DNA from: Micromonospora trifolii
GTDB lineage: Bacteria > Actinomycetota > Actinomycetes > Mycobacteriales > Micromonosporaceae
Direction of reading: 5' to 3'
Length of the DNA: 64,000 bases
Assembly: GCF_022229005.1 (NCBI RefSeq)
Contig: NZ_JAKKFD010000055.1
Span: forward strand, 62,001 to 126,000
Positions within the stretch are counted from its first letter, which is position 1. Each line of letters begins with the position of its first letter. The notes beneath the pieces are model-generated. The model saw only the letters and a list, made by a program, of their open reading frames with translations, ran no database searches and was not told where the DNA came from. Positions 15,908 through 23,369 of the stretch are shown here, piece after piece. The position numbers and the translations under genes are program-made.

Positions 15908-16728
15908 TACCGGGACAGTAGCCGGTCCAGATACACCGCCACCCCGTCGTCGTCGTTGCGCAAGGTCACCTCGTCGGCGACGGCGCGCAGCGCGGGGTGC
16001 GCGTTGGCCACTGCCACCCGCGACCAGCCGGCCCACTCGAACATCGGCAGGTCGTTGGGCATGTCACCGAAGACCAGCACGTCGGCCGGGTCGACCCCGA
16101 GGGTCTGCGCCACCACTGTCAGCCCGGTCGCCTTGTCGACGCCGGGCGGGCAGATCTCGATGAAGCCGAGCCCGGCCTGGGTGAGCGTGGCGACCTGCGG
16201 CGGAACGATCCGACGGGCCACCGCCAGCAGTTCGTCCACGTGGTGGTCGGCGGTCCGGGCGAACGCCTTGATCACGTCGCAGGCGAGGCACTCGTCGCGG
16301 GTGCGCGCCTCGAAGCGGTCCTGGTAGGGCCAGCTCTCGTGGTAGTCGCCCCACAGCGGGGCGTCGTGCTCGTCGGACGCCTCGACCATCACGGTCAGCG
16401 GGCCGACCTGCGCCTCCAGGTCGGCGAGGAGCCGGGCCAGTACCTCGGCGGGCAGCCGCTCGTCGCGGAGCACCACCGGGCCGGTCGGGTCGCTCTGGTC
16501 GACCACCCGTCCGCCGCCGGCCATCACCAGGAAGTCGGCGGCGCGGATGTCGTTGCGGGTCAACTCGGTCAACCGAGGGCCGCGTCCGGTCGCGCCGACC
16601 ACCGGAATTCCGGCGGCGCGGACACGGTCGAGCACCCCATGGGTGTACGCGGAGACGGTGTCATCGCTGCGGACCAGCGTCCCGTCGAGGTCGGTCGCGA
16701 TCAACTTGGGCAGTCCCGGGCGGGTCAT
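15907..16728 (-). CDS. Cof-type HAD-superfamily phosphatase (paralogue 2)
   Basis: 273 residues from ATG at 16728, preceded by a good ribosome binding site (GAAGGAGGAACG). HAD motifs are DLDGTLVRSDDTV, GATGRGPR, the Lys in VDKATGLTVVAQTLG and FGDMPNDLPMFEWA. The overall plan is the same as in the downstream paralogue, with sequence similarity concentrated at the motifs and in the C-terminal SRVAVANAHPALRAVADEVT region, so this is an old tandem duplication. The cap domain differs (it contains ESWPYQD and CLACDVIKAF), suggesting different substrates. Confidence 0.92.
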   Translation of the reverse strand: MTRPGLPKLIATDLDGTLVRSDDTVSAYTHGVLDRVRAAGIPVVGATGRGPRLTELTRNDIRAADFLVMAGGGRVVDQSDPTGPVVLRDERLPAEVLARLLADLEAQVGPLTVMVEASDEHDAPLWGDYHESWPYQDRFEARTRDECLACDVIKAFARTADHHVDELLAVARRIVPPQVATLTQAGLGFIEICPPGVDKATGLTVVAQTLGVDPADVLVFGDMPNDLPMFEWAGWSRVAVANAHPALRAVADEVTLRNDDDGVAVYLDRLLSR

Positions 16729-16906
16729 CGTTCCTCCTTCGCCCACCGCCGTCGCACCGCCAGGGTCAGGGAAACCGACGCCCGGCGTGACGGCGGGCAG
16801 CAACCGTACCTCGCGAAACGGGCCCCAACCATGGCTTCCAGGCGAATCGGACGCCAACCCCGGGCACCCGCAAGGTGTCCCCCGCGCGCGGCCCCCACCG
16901 CCCCCG

Positions 16907-16976
16907 CGATCTTGCACTTTCGGTTGCCGGTTTGCGTGTTTATGCGCCCTATGCCGGGACAGCAACTGCAAGATCG
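16907..16976. repeat. Palindromic intergenic repeat, CGATCTTGCA family (copy 1)
   Basis: A 70-bp element with perfect 10-bp ends CGATCTTGCA (16907-16916) and TGCAAGATCG (16967-16976), continued by a C-rich left flank and G-rich right flank. Its interior (CTTTCGGTTGCCGG...CCGGGACAGCAAC) resembles that of the copy at 39342-39410. It lies in the 286-bp gap upstream of the HAD pair, where no other feature is visible. Confidence 0.8.
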
Positions 16977-17014
16977 GCGCGGCGGGGGGAGGGGGCAGCG
17001 GGGTGGGGCGGGGG

Positions 17015-17749
17015 TTAGGGCTGGGGGTCGGGGCGGGCGAAGGGGGCGGCGGGGGTGACTGTTAGGTCGGCTGGGGCGGGGAGGCCGTCCTCGATGGGGC
17101 CGGGGTCTCGGCGGCGCCAGGAGCGGGGTGCTGGCGGGTCGGCGGGGCGGTCCTCGTCCGGCGGCCCGAACGCGCTGGGGGGTGCGGCGGGAGCCAGCCG
17201 CAGGGCGGCCGCGAACAGCACACAGGCGACGAATGCCATCACCAGCCCACGGCCGTACTCGACGTGAAAGCCTTCCTCAAGCGAGGAGAAGAAGTTTCGC
17301 TGACCGGGGTTGTCGAGGCTGGCCGTGGCGGCCAACAGCAGCGCCAGCAGGGCGCCGGCCAGGGTGAGGCCGGCCAGCCGGGCGTTCGGCCGCACGGCCG
17401 CCGTGCCGCGCAACGTCAGCGCCACGGCGCAGACGAGGGCGAGAAGCCCAACCAGATAGCCGACCCCGAAGCCGCCGACCTCGGACACCCCGGCGGGCAC
17501 CTCGAACGCCGCGTTGCCCTCGGGCCCGCCGTTCGGCAGGTTCATCACCAGCCACTCACCGACGAGCGAGGCGATCGCGGCCACCGCACCCAGACCGGCG
17601 AGCAGGAGGGGCAGCCGAGGATCCTGCGCGAAGTCGGCCAGGGACCAGGTGAAGCGACGTCGCGGGGCCGGCTCGTCGGCACCCCACTCGATCACCGCCG
17701 GGGCCTCGGATCGGTCGCCCTGTCGCGGGATTGGAAGCTCCTCGGACAT
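17015..17749 (-). CDS. Four-helix membrane protein of unknown function
   Basis: 244 residues with a charged cytoplasmic N-terminus (about 1-44), four hydrophobic segments (about 46-66, 90-112, 122-142 and 165-185), and a Pro/Asp/Arg-rich C-terminal tail. The segment NPGQRNFFSSLEEGFHVEYG between TM3 and TM4 would be extracytoplasmic. I do not recognise a named family. Similar short membrane proteins with proline-rich tails are common in actinomycetes. It is divergent from the OsmC gene, and its own promoter must lie in 17750-17870. Confidence 0.7.
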   Translation of the reverse strand: MSEELPIPRQGDRSEAPAVIEWGADEPAPRRRFTWSLADFAQDPRLPLLLAGLGAVAAIASLVGEWLVMNLPNGGPEGNAAFEVPAGVSEVGGFGVGYLVGLLALVCAVALTLRGTAAVRPNARLAGLTLAGALLALLLAATASLDNPGQRNFFSSLEEGFHVEYGRGLVMAFVACVLFAAALRLAPAAPPSAFGPPDEDRPADPPAPRSWRRRDPGPIEDGLPAPADLTVTPAAPFARPDPQP

Positions 17750-17867
17750 CGGCCACCCTTCCGCCGGTCACGGACCTGGCTCGCATCATGGCACAGCAAG
17801 CTGGTGGTGACAGGGATCGCAGGGCTGGCGAGCGCGCCGGTCTGTCGCTCGGCGGTCGCCTTTCCGC

Positions 17868-17873
17868 TAGCGT
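17868..17873 (+). promoter_or_regulatory. -10 hexamer TAGCGT, probable leaderless promoter of the OsmC gene
   Basis: TAGCGT is followed by 7 nt (TTGCCCC) and the ATG at 17881. There is no ribosome binding site. Confidence 0.55.
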
Positions 17874-17880
17874 TTGCCCC

Positions 17881-18312
17881 ATGCCTATCCGTACCGCTTC
17901 AGCACAATGGCAGGGCAATCTCACCGAGGGCGCGGGCACCATCCGCACCGGTAAGGGCGGCCTGTCCGGCAACTACTCCTTCAAGTCGCGCTTCGAGGAG
18001 GGTGAGGGCACCAACCCCGAGGAGCTGATCGCCGCCGCGCACGCCGGCTGCTTCTCGATGGCGTTCTCCAAGGCGCTTGCCGACGCGGGCTCGACGGCCA
18101 CCTCGGTCGAGACCACCGCCAAGGTGCACCTGGACAAGACCGACGCCGGCATGACCGTGACCCGGATCGACCTGGAGACGGTCGGTCAGGTCCCGGGGAT
18201 CGACGACGCGGAGTTCCAGAAGCTCGCCGAGGCCGCCAAGGCCAACTGCCCGATCTCCCGCCTGCTCTCGCCGGGTGCCGAGATCACCCTCAACGCCCGC
18301 CTGGCTGCCTGA
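17881..18312 (+). CDS. OsmC/Ohr family peroxiredoxin-like protein
   Basis: 143 residues starting [20 protein letters not shown]. The two redox cysteines are seen in [15 protein letters not shown] (about residue 57) and [13 protein letters not shown] (about 124), with the catalytic region of the OsmC branch. Such proteins reduce organic hydroperoxides using an active-site Cys pair regenerated by lipoylated or thiol partners. Length is normal. A terminator-like hairpin follows at 18337-18382, so it is probably monocistronic. The probable leaderless start is supported by TAGCGT 7 nt upstream. Confidence 0.93.
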   Translation: MPIRTASAQWQGNLTEGAGTIRTGKGGLSGNYSFKSRFEEGEGTNPEELIAAAHAGCFSMAFSKALADAGSTATSVETTAKVHLDKTDAGMTVTRIDLETVGQVPGIDDAEFQKLAEAAKANCPISRLLSPGAEITLNARLAA

Positions 18313-18336
18313 GCCAGCCAGCGCACACCGCACGTC

Positions 18337-18382
18337 CACGGAAGGAGCCTCCGCCCGGTCCCGGGTGGTCGCTTCTTCCGTG
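18337..18382 (+). terminator. Hairpin terminator after the OsmC gene
   Basis: CACGGAAGGAGC (18337-18348) pairs with GCTTCTTCCGTG (18371-18382) with one G-T wobble, and the loop contains a nested CCCGG/CCGGG stem. Confidence 0.6.
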
Positions 18383-18455
18383 CATGTGCGGATGACGGCC
18401 ATGGCCGTCCAGCAGGACCGGGCCGTGTGCCCCCGCGTCGGGCACAATGGGCGAG

Positions 18456-18809
18456 GTGCCGGTGGAGATGAGCCGTGAGCGCTTCGAGGAGTTGGTCGGC
18501 GAAGCCCTCGACGAGGTGCCCGAAGAACTACTCGGCCTGATGAACAACGTGGTGATCCTGGTCGAGGACGACCCGCCACCGGGAGAGGTCGACCTGCTCG
18601 GCCTCTACGAGGGGCATGCGCTCACCGAGCGCGGTTGGGACTACTCCGGCGTGCTGCCCGACCGGATCTTCATCTATCGCCGTCCGATCCTGCGGATCTG
18701 CGACAACGACGAGGACGTCATCGACGAGGTGGCGGTGACAGTGGTGCACGAGATCGCCCACCACTTCGGCATCGACGACGCGCGGTTGCACGCGCTCGGC
18801 TGGGGCTGA
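18456..18809 (+). CDS. Minimal zincin metallopeptidase-family protein
   Basis: 117 residues from GTG at 18456 (MPVEMSRERFEELVGEALDE). The HEIAHHFGID motif near residue 100 is an extended zinc site (HExxH...D/H) found in the small single-domain actinobacterial metallopeptidase family, whose catalytic role is not established. An ATG at 18447 is also in frame. GTG is preferred because CACAAT lies 7 nt upstream as a leaderless -10 and relatives start VPVEMS. The protein has no signal sequence, so it is cytoplasmic. Confidence 0.82.
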   Translation: MPVEMSRERFEELVGEALDEVPEELLGLMNNVVILVEDDPPPGEVDLLGLYEGHALTERGWDYSGVLPDRIFIYRRPILRICDNDEDVIDEVAVTVVHEIAHHFGIDDARLHALGWG

Positions 18810-18938
18810 GCCCCGCCGCTCGACGCCCGCCCGCGCCACACGGCCGGGCTGCGCCGCGCCGGCCGGCCGATGGCCGGTGCTTGCCGAGGTCGCCTACCGT
18901 CGGTGCAGCGAACTTGACCCTATTCAGGAGGCCCTTTC

Positions 18939-19661
18939 ATGCGCAGCGAGCTGTTCTCCGCGGAAAATCTGGAGAAGGAGTCCGCGCAGCCCGGCATGCG
19001 GTTGCAGAACTCCAAGATGTTGAAGATCGAGCTCAACGGTGAGGCGATGGCCCGGGTCGGGTCGATGGTCGCCTATCAGGGGAACGTGCAGTTCCAGGCG
19101 TTGGGTTCAGGCGGGCTCGGCAAGTTCCTCAAGCAGAAGCTCACCGGCGAGGGCGTCCCGCTGATGAAGGTCTCCGGCCAGGGTGACGTCTTCCTCGCCG
19201 AGCTGGCCAAGGACGTGCACATCATCGACCTGGAGCCGGGCGACGCCCTCTCCATCAACGGCTCCAGCGTGCTCGCCTTCGACTCCACCCTCCAGTACGA
19301 CATCAGGATGGTCGGCGGCGCCGGGATGGCATCCTCGTCCGGCCTCTTCAACTGTGTGTTCAGCGGCTACGGGCGGATCGCCATCACCACCAAGGGCACC
19401 CCTGTCGTGCTCAACGTGGACGCCCCGACGTACGTCGACCCGCAGGCCGCGGTCTGCTGGTCGGCCAACCTCCAGACCGGCTACCACCGGGCCGAGCAGC
19501 TCGGCCTCGGCACACTGCTCGGCCGCCGCACCGGTGAGTCGTTCACCATGAGCTTTGCCGGTCAGGGCTTCGTGGTGGTGCAGCCGTCCGAGGAGCCGCC
19601 GGTCCTGGGCAGTGGTCAGCAGCAGCAGGAGGGCGGTCTGCTCGGCGGTCTGCTGAGCTGA
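18939..19661 (+). CDS. AIM24 family protein
   Basis: 240 residues from ATG at 18939 with AGGAGG upstream. The beta-rich AIM24/TRAP-like fold is seen in MVAYQGNVQFQALGSGG, LMKVSGQGDVFLAELAKDVH, the central GLFNCVFSGYGRIAITTKG, and a Gln/Gly-rich tail. The family is named after a yeast mitochondrial inheritance factor, and bacterial members have no settled function. A hairpin terminator at 19676-19700 follows, and pheA converges from the other side. The sequence looks complete. Confidence 0.88.
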   Translation: MRSELFSAENLEKESAQPGMRLQNSKMLKIELNGEAMARVGSMVAYQGNVQFQALGSGGLGKFLKQKLTGEGVPLMKVSGQGDVFLAELAKDVHIIDLEPGDALSINGSSVLAFDSTLQYDIRMVGGAGMASSSGLFNCVFSGYGRIAITTKGTPVVLNVDAPTYVDPQAAVCWSANLQTGYHRAEQLGLGTLLGRRTGESFTMSFAGQGFVVVQPSEEPPVLGSGQQQQEGGLLGGLLS

Positions 19662-19675
19662 CCGCAGCGGCGCGG

Positions 19676-19700
19676 GCGCCCCCGGTTCTCCTGGGGGCGC
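19676..19700. terminator. Hairpin between convergent AIM24 and pheA genes
   Basis: GCGCCCCC pairs with GGGGGCGC around GGTTCTCCT, 14 bp after the AIM24 stop codon and 10 bp beyond the pheA stop. It probably acts in both directions. Confidence 0.7.
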
Positions 19701-19710
19701 TCCGCGCCGG

Positions 19711-20664
19711 TCAGGTCAACTCACCGGTACGCAGGCGGCTCAGCCAGGCCGCCGCGTCGGCGTAGTCGGCGTCGGAGAGGCCCGCTGGGGCGGGCACCGG
19801 ACGTTCGCCCGCCTCGGCCCACCGGTGCCGGGGATAGGAGCCCAGGAAGCGGACGTCGGCGCAGACCCGTCGGAGCCCCTGCAACGCCTCGCCCAGGCGT
19901 ACGTCGGCCACGTGGCCGGTGCAGTCCAGGAAGAAGACGTAGCGGCCCAGCGCCTCGCCCGTCGGACGGGATTCGATCCGGGTCAGGTTGACGCCACGGA
20001 CGGCCAACTCCATCAGCACGGACAGCAGCGCGCCGACCCGGTCGTGGGCGATGTAGACCGCGAGCGAGGTGAGGTCGTCACCGGTCGGCGGCGGTGGCGG
20101 CCCGGGGCGGGACACCAGCGCGAACCGGGTCACCGCGTCGGGGTGGTCGGCGATCTTGTCGGCGAGTGTGGTCAGCCGGTGCCGGGAGGCTCCGATCGGT
20201 GCGCAGATCGCCGCGTCGTACTCGCCAGTGCCGGCGCCGGCGGCGGCCGCGCCGTTGGAGAGCACGTCGACCACCACGGCGTCGGGCAGGTGGTCGCGCA
20301 ACCAGCCCCGGCACTGGGTGGACGCCTGTGGGTGGGCCGCCACGGTGCGGATCGAGGTCAGCGGGGTGTCGGGCCGCGCGGCGAGCACGAACTCCACCGA
20401 CAGGATCACCTCGCGGGTGATCACCAACGGCTCGCCCTCGGCCATCTCGTCCAGCGTGACGCCCACCGCGCCGCCGATCGAGTTTTCCAGTGGCACCAGC
20501 GCGGCGTCGGCGTCGCCGGCGCGGACGCTGTCCAGTGCCTCTCCGACGCTGCGGGCGGGCGTACGGGTGCCGCGCTCGGCGGCGGGTATGGAGCGCAGGG
20601 CCTGCTCGGCGAAGGTGCCCTCCGGCCCGAGGAAGACGAAACGTGTCGGCGGTGTTCCCGGCAT
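19711..20664 (-). CDS. pheA: Prephenate dehydratase
   Basis: 317 residues from ATG at 20664 (MPGTPPTRFVFLGPEGTFAE). The dehydratase domain has FLGPEGTFAEQAL and the catalytic TRF motif (AVTRFALVS), and the C-terminal ACT domain has the Phe-binding ESRPTGEALGRYVFFLDC. It converts prephenate to phenylpyruvate in phenylalanine synthesis and is feedback-inhibited by Phe through the ACT domain. The start is backed by TAGGCT 7 nt upstream. A GTG 18 bp further upstream was rejected because it lies inside that promoter. It is a monofunctional dehydratase without a chorismate mutase domain, as usual in actinobacteria. Confidence 0.95.
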   Translation of the reverse strand: MPGTPPTRFVFLGPEGTFAEQALRSIPAAERGTRTPARSVGEALDSVRAGDADAALVPLENSIGGAVGVTLDEMAEGEPLVITREVILSVEFVLAARPDTPLTSIRTVAAHPQASTQCRGWLRDHLPDAVVVDVLSNGAAAAGAGTGEYDAAICAPIGASRHRLTTLADKIADHPDAVTRFALVSRPGPPPPPTGDDLTSLAVYIAHDRVGALLSVLMELAVRGVNLTRIESRPTGEALGRYVFFLDCTGHVADVRLGEALQGLRRVCADVRFLGSYPRHRWAEAGERPVPAPAGLSDADYADAAAWLSRLRTGELT

Positions 20665-20671
20665 GACGATC

Positions 20672-20677
20672 AGCCTA
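20672..20677 (-). promoter_or_regulatory. -10 hexamer TAGGCT, probable leaderless promoter of pheA
   Basis: TAGGCT is followed by 7 nt (GATCGTC) and the ATG at 20664 on the minus strand. Confidence 0.55.
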
Positions 20678-21292
20678 CGCACCCGGCCCGTTGGCCGGGC
20701 CGGCGTCGCAGGCGAGGGCGCGGATCCCGGCCGGACTGGTGGCGCGTACCTCGATGGTGCAGACGTCGGTGCCAGCGGTGACCAGCACCGGCGAACCGGG
20801 CTCGCCCCGGGTGACCACCTGGAGTTCCTCGTGCCCGGTCACCGTCAACACAGTGAACTGCCAGTCGCCGGCACAGAGCGGCCCGGTGCGGACCTGGACC
20901 CGGACGTTCGCCGGCAGCACTCCGGCCCGCCCGCGCAACAGTTGCAGCACCCGCTGGCCGGTCGGCCCGTTGCGGCAGGCCGTCGCGACCAAGCCGGCGT
21001 CCGGGGTGGGCGTGACAGTGACGGGAGACGGCGCGGTGGTCGGCGGCGTGGTCGGTGCGGTGCTCGGGCCGGACGGTGTCGGGGCCGCACTGTGGGTGGG
21101 CACGCTGGTCGGCTCCCCCAGCCCGGGTGGGGCGCCACAGCCGGCCAGCGCCGCGACGGCGAGCGCCATCGGCAGGACTCGGGCGAGGCTCCGCGCAGGA
21201 ACGCGCTGGGCTGCTCGGCCAGGAGTCGCCGGCGGGTTGTGAATCGTCGACCGCGTCGAGGGGGGCGCGGGCGAGGGTGGGGTGAACGGCAC
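20675..21292 (-). CDS. Hypothetical lipoprotein
   Basis: 205 residues with GTG start at 21292. After a long Arg/Pro-rich n-region the segment VLPMALAVAALAGC ends in a lipobox Cys near residue 52, followed by a Thr/Pro/Ser linker of about 45 residues and a C-terminal domain with four Cys (ACRN, PLCAG, DVCTIE, LACDA) that could form two disulfides. It has no recognised family. The n-region is unusually long, so the true start may be further in, but no better start codon exists before the signal except ATG right at the hydrophobic core. It is on the same strand as and just upstream of pheA. Confidence 0.65.
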   Translation of the reverse strand: MPFTPPSPAPPSTRSTIHNPPATPGRAAQRVPARSLARVLPMALAVAALAGCGAPPGLGEPTSVPTHSAAPTPSGPSTAPTTPPTTAPSPVTVTPTPDAGLVATACRNGPTGQRVLQLLRGRAGVLPANVRVQVRTGPLCAGDWQFTVLTVTGHEELQVVTRGEPGSPVLVTAGTDVCTIEVRATSPAGIRALACDAGPANGPGA

Positions 21293-21376
21293 GGGCCGAT
21301 CCTCGGGACATCGGAGAATTCGTCGCGGCCGGGGTGGCCGAGCCCATCGTAGGGTGAGCGGCCGGTCGGGTGAAGG

Positions 21377-21766
21377 TCAGCCGGTGACGCGGTGCCCGGC
21401 GCGCTGGAGCGCGGCAGTGCCCTCGGTCAGCCGGACGGTCGGCACCAGCAGGTAGTCGGTGTCGAACGTGGAGAACGTGACGGCGCTGACCCGTGCCTCG
21501 GCGAGCGGGTCGACCAGCGCGGCCAGGCTGCCGGTGCCGGCCGGCGCCGCCGCGGCGGTGACCCGTAGGCAGCGCCAGGTCGTCTCCACCACGGCCTGTG
21601 CCGGCGCCCGGTTGGTCGGGCAGATCACCGAGATCCCATCGGAGGTCCAGCTCACCGTCACCACGTCCGCGCCGCGCAGCCCACTCGAAAGCGCGTACGG
21701 CACTGTGGTGCCGGCGGCCAACCGGCACACAGCGTATTCCCCCGGCAGCAGAGCGATATCGAGCAT
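21377..21766 (-). CDS. ACT domain-containing protein
   Basis: 129 residues starting MLDIALLPGEYAVCRLAAGT. The two halves, VTVSWTSDGISVICPTN and then VSAVTFSTFDTDYLLVPTVR, follow the tandem ACT-like (CASTOR/DUF2241-type) pattern of small amino-acid-binding proteins. It likely senses an amino acid, but the partner is unknown. Its place near prephenate dehydratase may be chance. TAGGGT lies 6 nt before the ATG, supporting this start and leaderless expression. Confidence 0.75.
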   Translation of the reverse strand: MLDIALLPGEYAVCRLAAGTTVPYALSSGLRGADVVTVSWTSDGISVICPTNRAPAQAVVETTWRCLRVTAAAAPAGTGSLAALVDPLAEARVSAVTFSTFDTDYLLVPTVRLTEGTAALQRAGHRVTG

Positions 21767-21772
21767 GAGGGC

Positions 21773-21778
21773 ACCCTA
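21773..21778 (-). promoter_or_regulatory. -10 hexamer TAGGGT, probable leaderless promoter of the ACT-domain gene
   Basis: TAGGGT is followed by 6 nt and the ATG at 21766 on the minus strand. Confidence 0.5.
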
Positions 21779-21841
21779 CGGCCTTCGTGTGGGCCTGCCC
21801 CGGCAACGCCGCGTGCGGCGAAGGACACACTGCGCCGCAGG

Positions 21842-22300
21842 TCAGACCTCGGAGAAGAAGGTGAGTGAGCCGGCGACGGTGCCGTCGGTGAGCACCGGGG
21901 TGGAGATCGCGTCGACTGTCGCGTCGGAGCTGTTCGCCGAGGCGGCCTGCACCCGGAGTAGCCCACGGGCGAGTCGGCCGGAGGAGAGCGCCAGCAGGGG
22001 CGGGATCTTGTCGATCTCGGCTTCGGTCAGCTCGCCCCGGTTGGCGGTGAAGTCGAGCAGGCGAAGCCCGCCATCGAGCAACGGTCGCCCGATCAGCCCG
22101 GCCGGCTCACCGAGGCAGAGCAGCTCACAACCGGCCGCGGAGATCGCCACCACCCGGGTGTCGGCATCGATCAGCAGACACGGCTCATCGGCCCGGGAGA
22201 CTGTCGACGACCATTGGCCGACATTGTCGGACTCCGGCTCTGTCGAGGCCCGCGCCGCCGGCACGAACGCTTCCGAGAGCGAAAGTTCGACGTGGGCCAC
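21842..22300 (-). CDS. PAS domain protein
   Basis: 152 residues from GTG at 22300 (MAHVELSLSEAFVPAARAST). A single PAS-type sensor domain covers about residues 45-150, with SRADEPCLLIDADTRVVAIS, GCELLCLGEPAGLIGRPLLD and a closing beta hairpin GTVAGSLTFFSE. There is no output domain, so it may bind a small ligand or partner protein. The GTG was chosen because AGGAGG lies 4 nt upstream, while the longer reading (GTG at 22333) has no such site. It stands alone between the ACT gene and a NERD-like gene. Confidence 0.72.
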   Translation of the reverse strand: MAHVELSLSEAFVPAARASTEPESDNVGQWSSTVSRADEPCLLIDADTRVVAISAAGCELLCLGEPAGLIGRPLLDGGLRLLDFTANRGELTEAEIDKIPPLLALSSGRLARGLLRVQAASANSSDATVDAISTPVLTDGTVAGSLTFFSEV

Positions 22301-22468
22301 CGCGCCTCCTATGTGCACCGATCGACTGTCCACGCTAGCGGGTCGCCGACGGAATCACCGAGCGCACCGGGTCACCGGGCGCACATCGTGAACCGAGGCG
22401 ACCGGTGACGGCGCGGAGACCGGTGAGGTGAACGGGGGGACCGGAGCCGCGTGGCGTCGCCGGTGACG

Positions 22469-23206
22469 TTACCGGCGGTGGGCCGGCTTGTCAGCGGCCG
22501 TTCGGCCCTCGTCGTACCACCGGTAGTCGGCCGTTGGACGGTACGTGCCGTTCAGCCAGGTGCCCGGGTGCTGTGCGACCCGGGAAAGCTTCTCGGCGGT
22601 GGCGGGGCTGATCCGGCTGCCGCCAGCCACGAGCAGCCGGTCCAGTTCCCGGTGAGTGGCCATCAGGCAGTCCTTCGGAAGGCCGTAGACGCTGATCACG
22701 CCCGAGCCGACGAAGGTCAGCACCGGTGTCACCGGAACGGGCAGCCCCACCGCGTCGGAGAGCGCCTTGCTGGCCCGTTTGGCGTCCCGGCGGGACTCGG
22801 CCACGTACGGGGGCCGCTTGCCGTTGATCTGCACCACGTCGCCGGCGACGAGCACTCTGGCCCGGCCGTGGTCGGCGATGGTCACGGCGAAGAGGCCACT
22901 CGGCCCGATGGCGAGGAACCCGGCTCGGTCGTCCTGACCGCGGTCGAGAACGTCTGTCACGTCGGTGCGCGGCCACTCGATCACATGCCAGGCGGGCCCG
23001 AGGTGGTCGAGTTGGCCCAACGCCCGTGCCCCGGCCGCCTCCAGGCGTCGTGCACCGCGCTCGGCCCGACGGCGGCGGGCCCATTCGAGCGGTGTCGGAC
23101 GGACCGGTTCCAGAACCCCCGGCGCCTCGACGCGGGGGTGTGGCACCGCGACGGGCGGCAGTGCCCGAGCGGACGGTACGGCTCGTCGTGCGGGAAAGAC
23201 AGTCAT
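22469..23206 (-). CDS. NERD-like (nuclease-related domain) protein, tentative
   Basis: 245 residues from ATG at 23206 (MTVFPARRAVPSARALPPVA). After a proline-rich N-terminus and a basic helix (WARRRRAERGARRLEAAGA), the central part reads AIGPSGLFAVTI, VLVAGDVVQINGKRPPYV and ALSDAVGLPVPVTPVLTFVG, resembling NERD domains (GPxGVFVID..., with late PxLVF). The canonical catalytic Asp and Glu-x-Lys are not both evident, so activity is doubtful. A short hairpin (CGCCGGT/ACCGGCG) overlaps its stop codon. Function unknown. Confidence 0.6.
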   Translation of the reverse strand: MTVFPARRAVPSARALPPVAVPHPRVEAPGVLEPVRPTPLEWARRRRAERGARRLEAAGARALGQLDHLGPAWHVIEWPRTDVTDVLDRGQDDRAGFLAIGPSGLFAVTIADHGRARVLVAGDVVQINGKRPPYVAESRRDAKRASKALSDAVGLPVPVTPVLTFVGSGVISVYGLPKDCLMATHRELDRLLVAGGSRISPATAEKLSRVAQHPGTWLNGTYRPTADYRWYDEGRTAADKPAHRR

Positions 23207-23296
23207 CGCGACCTCCGGCAAAAGGTCCCTCGAAGTTATGTCCTCACTACCCTACGTTGCCACTACCGGTGTTCGGCAAGCCGGAGCGCCGGAATG

Positions 23297-23327
23297 ACTG
23301 TGGATGAATGCCATATTCATCCACAGT
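23297..23327. promoter_or_regulatory. Perfect palindrome upstream of arcA (ARG-box-like)
   Basis: ACTGTGGATGAAT (23297-23309), a 5-nt spacer and ATTCATCCACAGT (23315-23327) form a perfect 13-bp inverted repeat. Its core TGAAT-N5-ATTCA resembles the ArgR box TGAAT-N4-ATTCA with one extra spacer base. It is centred 58 bp upstream of the arcA start, just above the expected -35, which suits an activator site. Confidence 0.6.
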
Positions 23328-23357
23328 TCTTTTCTCGGATGCCGCTAAACCCTGCCC

Positions 23358-23363
23358 TACGCT
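23358..23363 (+). promoter_or_regulatory. -10 hexamer TACGCT, probable leaderless promoter of arcA
   Basis: TACGCT is followed by 6 nt (GCGGGA) and the GTG at 23370. Confidence 0.55.
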
Positions 23364-23369
23364 GCGGGA

